Assembly (NCBI GenBank): GCA_026785745.1
Contig: JAJAZO010000106.1
Location: 1 to 8,408, forward strand
Reading direction: 5' to 3'
DNA from: Chitinophagaceae bacterium
GTDB taxonomy: Bacteria > Bacteroidota > Bacteroidia > Chitinophagales > Chitinophagaceae
DNA length: 8,408 bases
The notes under the pieces are model-generated. The model saw only the letters and a list, made by a program, of their open reading frames with translations, was not told where the DNA came from and searched no databases. This document shows positions 5,913 through 8,408 of this stretch, one piece after another. The position numbers and the translations under genes are program-made. Numbering within the stretch: position 1 is the first letter of the stretch; each line of letters opens with the position of its first letter.

Positions 5913-8168
5913 ATGCGACAAATCTACTTTCTGGTATTTACCGTTCTATTTCTTTCATCTGTAGCTTTTGCGCAGCAAGGCTCCATCCGTGGATATATTA
6001 ATGATGCTGATTTAAAAGTGCCGATTACCGGGGCCAGCGTAAACATTGCCGGTAATAAAGGCGATAACTCCGATATGTTCGGAATGTTCAATATCCCCAG
6101 TATTACACCCGGGCAATATGAAATGACGGTTTCTCATATTGGTTATAAAACAGAAATAATCAATTTAGAAGTAAAACCTTATTTACTCTCTTCTGTTAAT
6201 GTCAACCTGAAAAAAAGTAGTCTTGATTTATCTGAAGTAAAATTAAATAGCAAAAAAAGCACTGCTTTAAATACAATTAGTGCCGTAGATATAAAATTAC
6301 GACCAGTAAACACTTCGCAGGATGTGTTGCGCATTGTTCCGGGATTATTTATTGCACAACATGCCGGTGGTGGTAAAGCTGAACAAATATTTTTACGGGG
6401 ATATGATATTGACCATGGCACTGACATCAATATTTCAGTGGATGGGATGCCGGTAAACATGGTAAGCCATGCACATGGGCAAGGTTATGCTGACCTGCAT
6501 TTTCTTATCCCTGAAACAGTTGAAAAAGTAAATTTTGATAAGGGCCCTTATAATGCTGGAAAAGGAAATTTGGCAACGGCGGCTTATGTTGACTTCAGTA
6601 CTAAAGATTTTCTTGAAAATAACAGAATTAAATTAGAAGCTGGTCAGTTTAATACACAACGGGCATTTGGCCAGTTTAAAGTTTTTAATAAACAAACAGA
6701 AAAGAACAGGCAACAATTTTATGTGGCTTCAGAATATTCAACAACAGATGGGTATTTTGAAAGTCCGCAGGATTTTCACCGCTTTAATGTAATGGGAAAA
6801 TATAGTGCCTGGTTTGGCAATCAATCCCAACTCACCATTCTTGCCTCTACTTTTGACAGCAAGTGGAATGCATCGGGACAAGTACCCGACAGGGCAGTAA
6901 AAACTGGTGTAATCGGACGATTTGGTGCTATTGATAATTTGGAAGGTGGCAACACAAGCCGTACCAACTTTACAGTGAAATACAATCATCAAAGAAAGAG
7001 TGGCTGGAAATCAACTGACCAGGTTTATTTCAGCCGTTATAAATTTAATCTCTATTCCAATTTTACTTTTTTCCTCGATGATCCAATTGATGGTGATATG
7101 ATTAACCAACGGGAAGCAAGAAATATTTTTGGTTTCAGTACTACGGAATCAAAATCATATTTACTAGGCAATAAAAAAGCAACAACAGAATTTGGTGCCG
7201 GTTTCAGAATGGATGATGTAAGCGATATTGAATTGTCAAAAGCACCAAACAGAACGTTTAAAGAAAGTATTCAGAAGGGCGATGTAAAAGAATTTAATGG
7301 TTATATATATATGAATCAGGATGTGGAACTAAGTAATAAATGGAACCTGAATGCTTCTGTCCGGTATGATAATTTTAAGTTTCAGTATAAAGATAAATTA
7401 GCCGGTGCTACTGATTTCAGCAAGCAAAAGAGAGGAATTGTTAGCCCGAAATTAAATATAAGCTTTGCTCCAAATCAAAAAGTGAAACTGTATTTGAACA
7501 ACGGCTTTGGTTTTCATTCCAATGATACAAGAGTAATACTGATGAATGGAGCCGACGAAATATTACCAAGAGTATTTGGAACAGACCTCGGATTAATCAT
7601 CATGCCAAATAAAAACCTGATTTTGAAAACGGCTTTATGGCATTTGTATTCTCAACAGGAGTTTGTGTATGTAGGCGATGCAGGTGTAATAGAACCAAGT
7701 GGCAAAACAAGAAGAATGGGTGTGGATGTATCTGCCCGTTACCAGTTTAATAAATGGTTATACGGCGATATTGATATTAATGCAACAAAGGCGAGGGCAA
7801 TTAGCGAAACAAAAGGCGAAAATTTTGTTCCGCTGGCACCATCATTCACCAGTATTGGTGGTATAACTGCCAGGGCACCCAATGGCTTTAGTGGTTCGTT
7901 ACGATATCGTTTTATTGGTGAAAGACCTGCGAATGAGGATAATTCAATTAGTGCAGAAGGATATTTATTGCTGGATATGGTAGCGGCTTACCGGATTAAA
8001 AAATTTGAATTTCATATCTCCGTAGAAAATATGCTGAACCGTGAATGGAGAGAGGCTCAGTTTAATACCGGATCAAGATTAAAGTTTGAAGTAAACCCTG
8101 TTTCTGAAATTCATTACACGCCGGGCACCCCATCATCAGTAAAAGCTGGCATTAGTTTTAATTTTTAA
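5913..8168 (+). CDS. TonB-dependent outer-membrane receptor with CarboxypepD_reg-like domain, histidine-rich plug, substrate unknown
   Basis: This is an outer-membrane beta-barrel that imports a ligand using TonB-ExbBD energy. The start is ATG at 5913, giving 751 residues with a clean signal peptide (VAFA then Gln21). The frame could be extended to a TTG at 5895, but the six extra residues would only blunt the signal peptide. Residues 22 to about 100 form a carboxypeptidase-regulatory-like beta domain (SIRGYIND, then GASVNIAG), usual in Bacteroidota receptors. The plug follows, with DVLRIVPGLFIAQHAGGGK, LRGYDIDHGTD, SVDGMPVN and SHAHGQGYADLHFLIPE. It carries histidines at 150, 168, 186, 188 and 196. 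The barrel fills the rest and ends in GISFNF with a terminal Phe, the usual beta-signal. From memory, proteobacterial receptors share the SHAHGQGY motif, but none with a substrate known to me. No SusD partner follows, so glycan uptake is unlikely. The gap to porU is 84 bp with no terminator seen, so read-through is possible; a strong terminator lies downstream. Confidence 0.9.
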   Translation: MRQIYFLVFTVLFLSSVAFAQQGSIRGYINDADLKVPITGASVNIAGNKGDNSDMFGMFNIPSITPGQYEMTVSHIGYKTEIINLEVKPYLLSSVNVNLKKSSLDLSEVKLNSKKSTALNTISAVDIKLRPVNTSQDVLRIVPGLFIAQHAGGGKAEQIFLRGYDIDHGTDINISVDGMPVNMVSHAHGQGYADLHFLIPETVEKVNFDKGPYNAGKGNLATAAYVDFSTKDFLENNRIKLEAGQFNTQRAFGQFKVFNKQTEKNRQQFYVASEYSTTDGYFESPQDFHRFNVMGKYSAWFGNQSQLTILASTFDSKWNASGQVPDRAVKTGVIGRFGAIDNLEGGNTSRTNFTVKYNHQRKSGWKSTDQVYFSRYKFNLYSNFTFFLDDPIDGDMINQREARNIFGFSTTESKSYLLGNKKATTEFGAGFRMDDVSDIELSKAPNRTFKESIQKGDVKEFNGYIYMNQDVELSNKWNLNASVRYDNFKFQYKDKLAGATDFSKQKRGIVSPKLNISFAPNQKVKLYLNNGFGFHSNDTRVILMNGADEILPRVFGTDLGLIIMPNKNLILKTALWHLYSQQEFVYVGDAGVIEPSGKTRRMGVDVSARYQFNKWLYGDIDINATKARAISETKGENFVPLAPSFTSIGGITARAPNGFSGSLRYRFIGERPANEDNSISAEGYLLLDMVAAYRIKKFEFHISVENMLNREWREAQFNTGSRLKFEVNPVSEIHYTPGTPSSVKAGISFNF

Positions 8169-8195
8169 AAGCTTCCCCCAATAATTTTTTGTTTC

Positions 8196-8223
8196 AAAAG
8201 GTCTTATAAATGGACCTTTTTTT
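8196..8223 (+). terminator. Rho-independent terminator after the TonB-dependent receptor
   Basis: AAAAGGTC (8196-8203) and GACCTTTT (8213-8220) form a perfect 8-bp stem with a 9-base loop, followed by more T residues to 8223. It starts about 28 bases after the TAA stop of the receptor gene (8166-8168). It should end receptor transcription before the next gene, which would then need its own promoter. Confidence 0.85.
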
Positions 8224-8235
8224 ATTTCCCGCAAT

Positions 8236-8249
8236 CTGTTAATTAACAG
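8236..8249. promoter_or_regulatory. Perfect 14-bp palindrome, possible operator
   Basis: CTGTTAATTAACAG reads the same on both strands over 14 bases. It lies just after the receptor terminator and 59 bases before the ATG of the next gene, a position suited to a dimeric regulator site. It has no loop, so it is a DNA-level symmetry rather than a good RNA hairpin. No known regulator is recognised, and no convincing promoter could be placed beside it (TAGGTTGG at 8264-8271 is a weak -7 candidate). Confidence 0.4.
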
Positions 8250-8308
8250 TTGCCGTAGATGAATAGGTTGGTGTATCCAGCTTTCAAAACAAAACTAAAA
8301 TAGTGGTT

Positions 8309-8408
8309 ATGAGAAAATCCCGATTTCGCCGGCTTGCAAAACAATCTTTGTTACCGGTATTTCTTCTTTTATCACAGATGATGTTGGCTTCCAGTCACCG
8401 GGAAGCTC
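8309..8408 (+). CDS. N-terminus of an exported protein, probably DUF4331 family (cut by window edge)
   Basis: From the ATG at 8309, 33 codons run open to the window edge. They encode a basic N-terminus (RKSRFRRLAK), a hydrophobic core (LLPVFLLLSQMMLA) and a probable signal-peptidase site after Ala27, so the mature protein would begin SSHREA. That mature start is the characteristic beginning of DUF4331 proteins, which typically continue with a Pro and an acidic DxTDxYAF-type segment that lies outside this window. DUF4331 proteins are exported and of unknown biochemical function. The gene follows the TonB-dependent receptor on the same strand after a terminator and a palindrome. The coding call is good; the family call rests on six residues and on memory of the family. 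Confidence 0.62.
   Translation, partial: MRKSRFRRLAKQSLLPVFLLLSQMMLASSHREA

Noticed and set aside
6179..6992. Minus-strand open frames of 93 and 84 codons inside the TonB receptor gene
   Set aside because: They are antisense to the conserved plug and barrel and are not supported by any motif.
5913..8168. SusC-type glycan importer
   Set aside because: The protein is shorter than SusC proteins (usually near 1000 residues), and no SusD lipoprotein follows it.

Overview
The window looks like chromosomal DNA from a gliding or T9SS-bearing member of the Bacteroidota, probably class Chitinophagia. This placement is an inference from recognisable families and is not firm below class level. The signs are an AT-rich sequence, genes without clear Shine-Dalgarno sites, a Bacteroidota-type promoter (TTTG-N19-TAnnTTTG), a GldJ lipoprotein next to a PorU sortase, and a TonB-dependent receptor with an N-terminal carboxypeptidase-regulatory-like domain.

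Layout, left to right. (1) 1-584, minus strand: the N-terminal 194 codons of murF (peptidoglycan precursor ligase), cut by the window edge. (2) 585-696: a compact junction holding a murF promoter whose -7 box ends four bases before the ATG, an inverted repeat, and the gldJ terminator. (3) 697-2235, minus: gldJ, an outer-membrane lipoprotein of the gliding/type IX secretion machinery. (4) 2236-2402: a divergent intergenic region with a bulged dyad and a weak porU promoter candidate. (5) 2403-5828, plus: porU, the gingipain-like sortase of the type IX secretion system. (6) 5913-8168, plus: a TonB-dependent outer-membrane receptor with a histidine-rich plug, substrate unknown. (7) 8169-8308: a rho-independent terminator and a perfect 14-bp palindrome. 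(8) 8309-8408, plus: the first 33 codons of an exported protein that appears to begin a DUF4331-family gene (mature start SSHREA), cut by the window edge.

The genes fall into two modules. murF-gldJ-porU is, from memory, a neighbourhood conserved in gliding Bacteroidota. GldJ acts in the trans-envelope motor/secretion ring, and PorU removes the C-terminal signal of T9SS cargo at the cell surface. The second module, TonB receptor plus putative DUF4331 protein, looks like an uncharacterised nutrient or metal uptake locus and is the least explained part of the window. No mobile element, CRISPR array, tRNA or rRNA was seen, and no stretch longer than about 170 bases lacks a gene.
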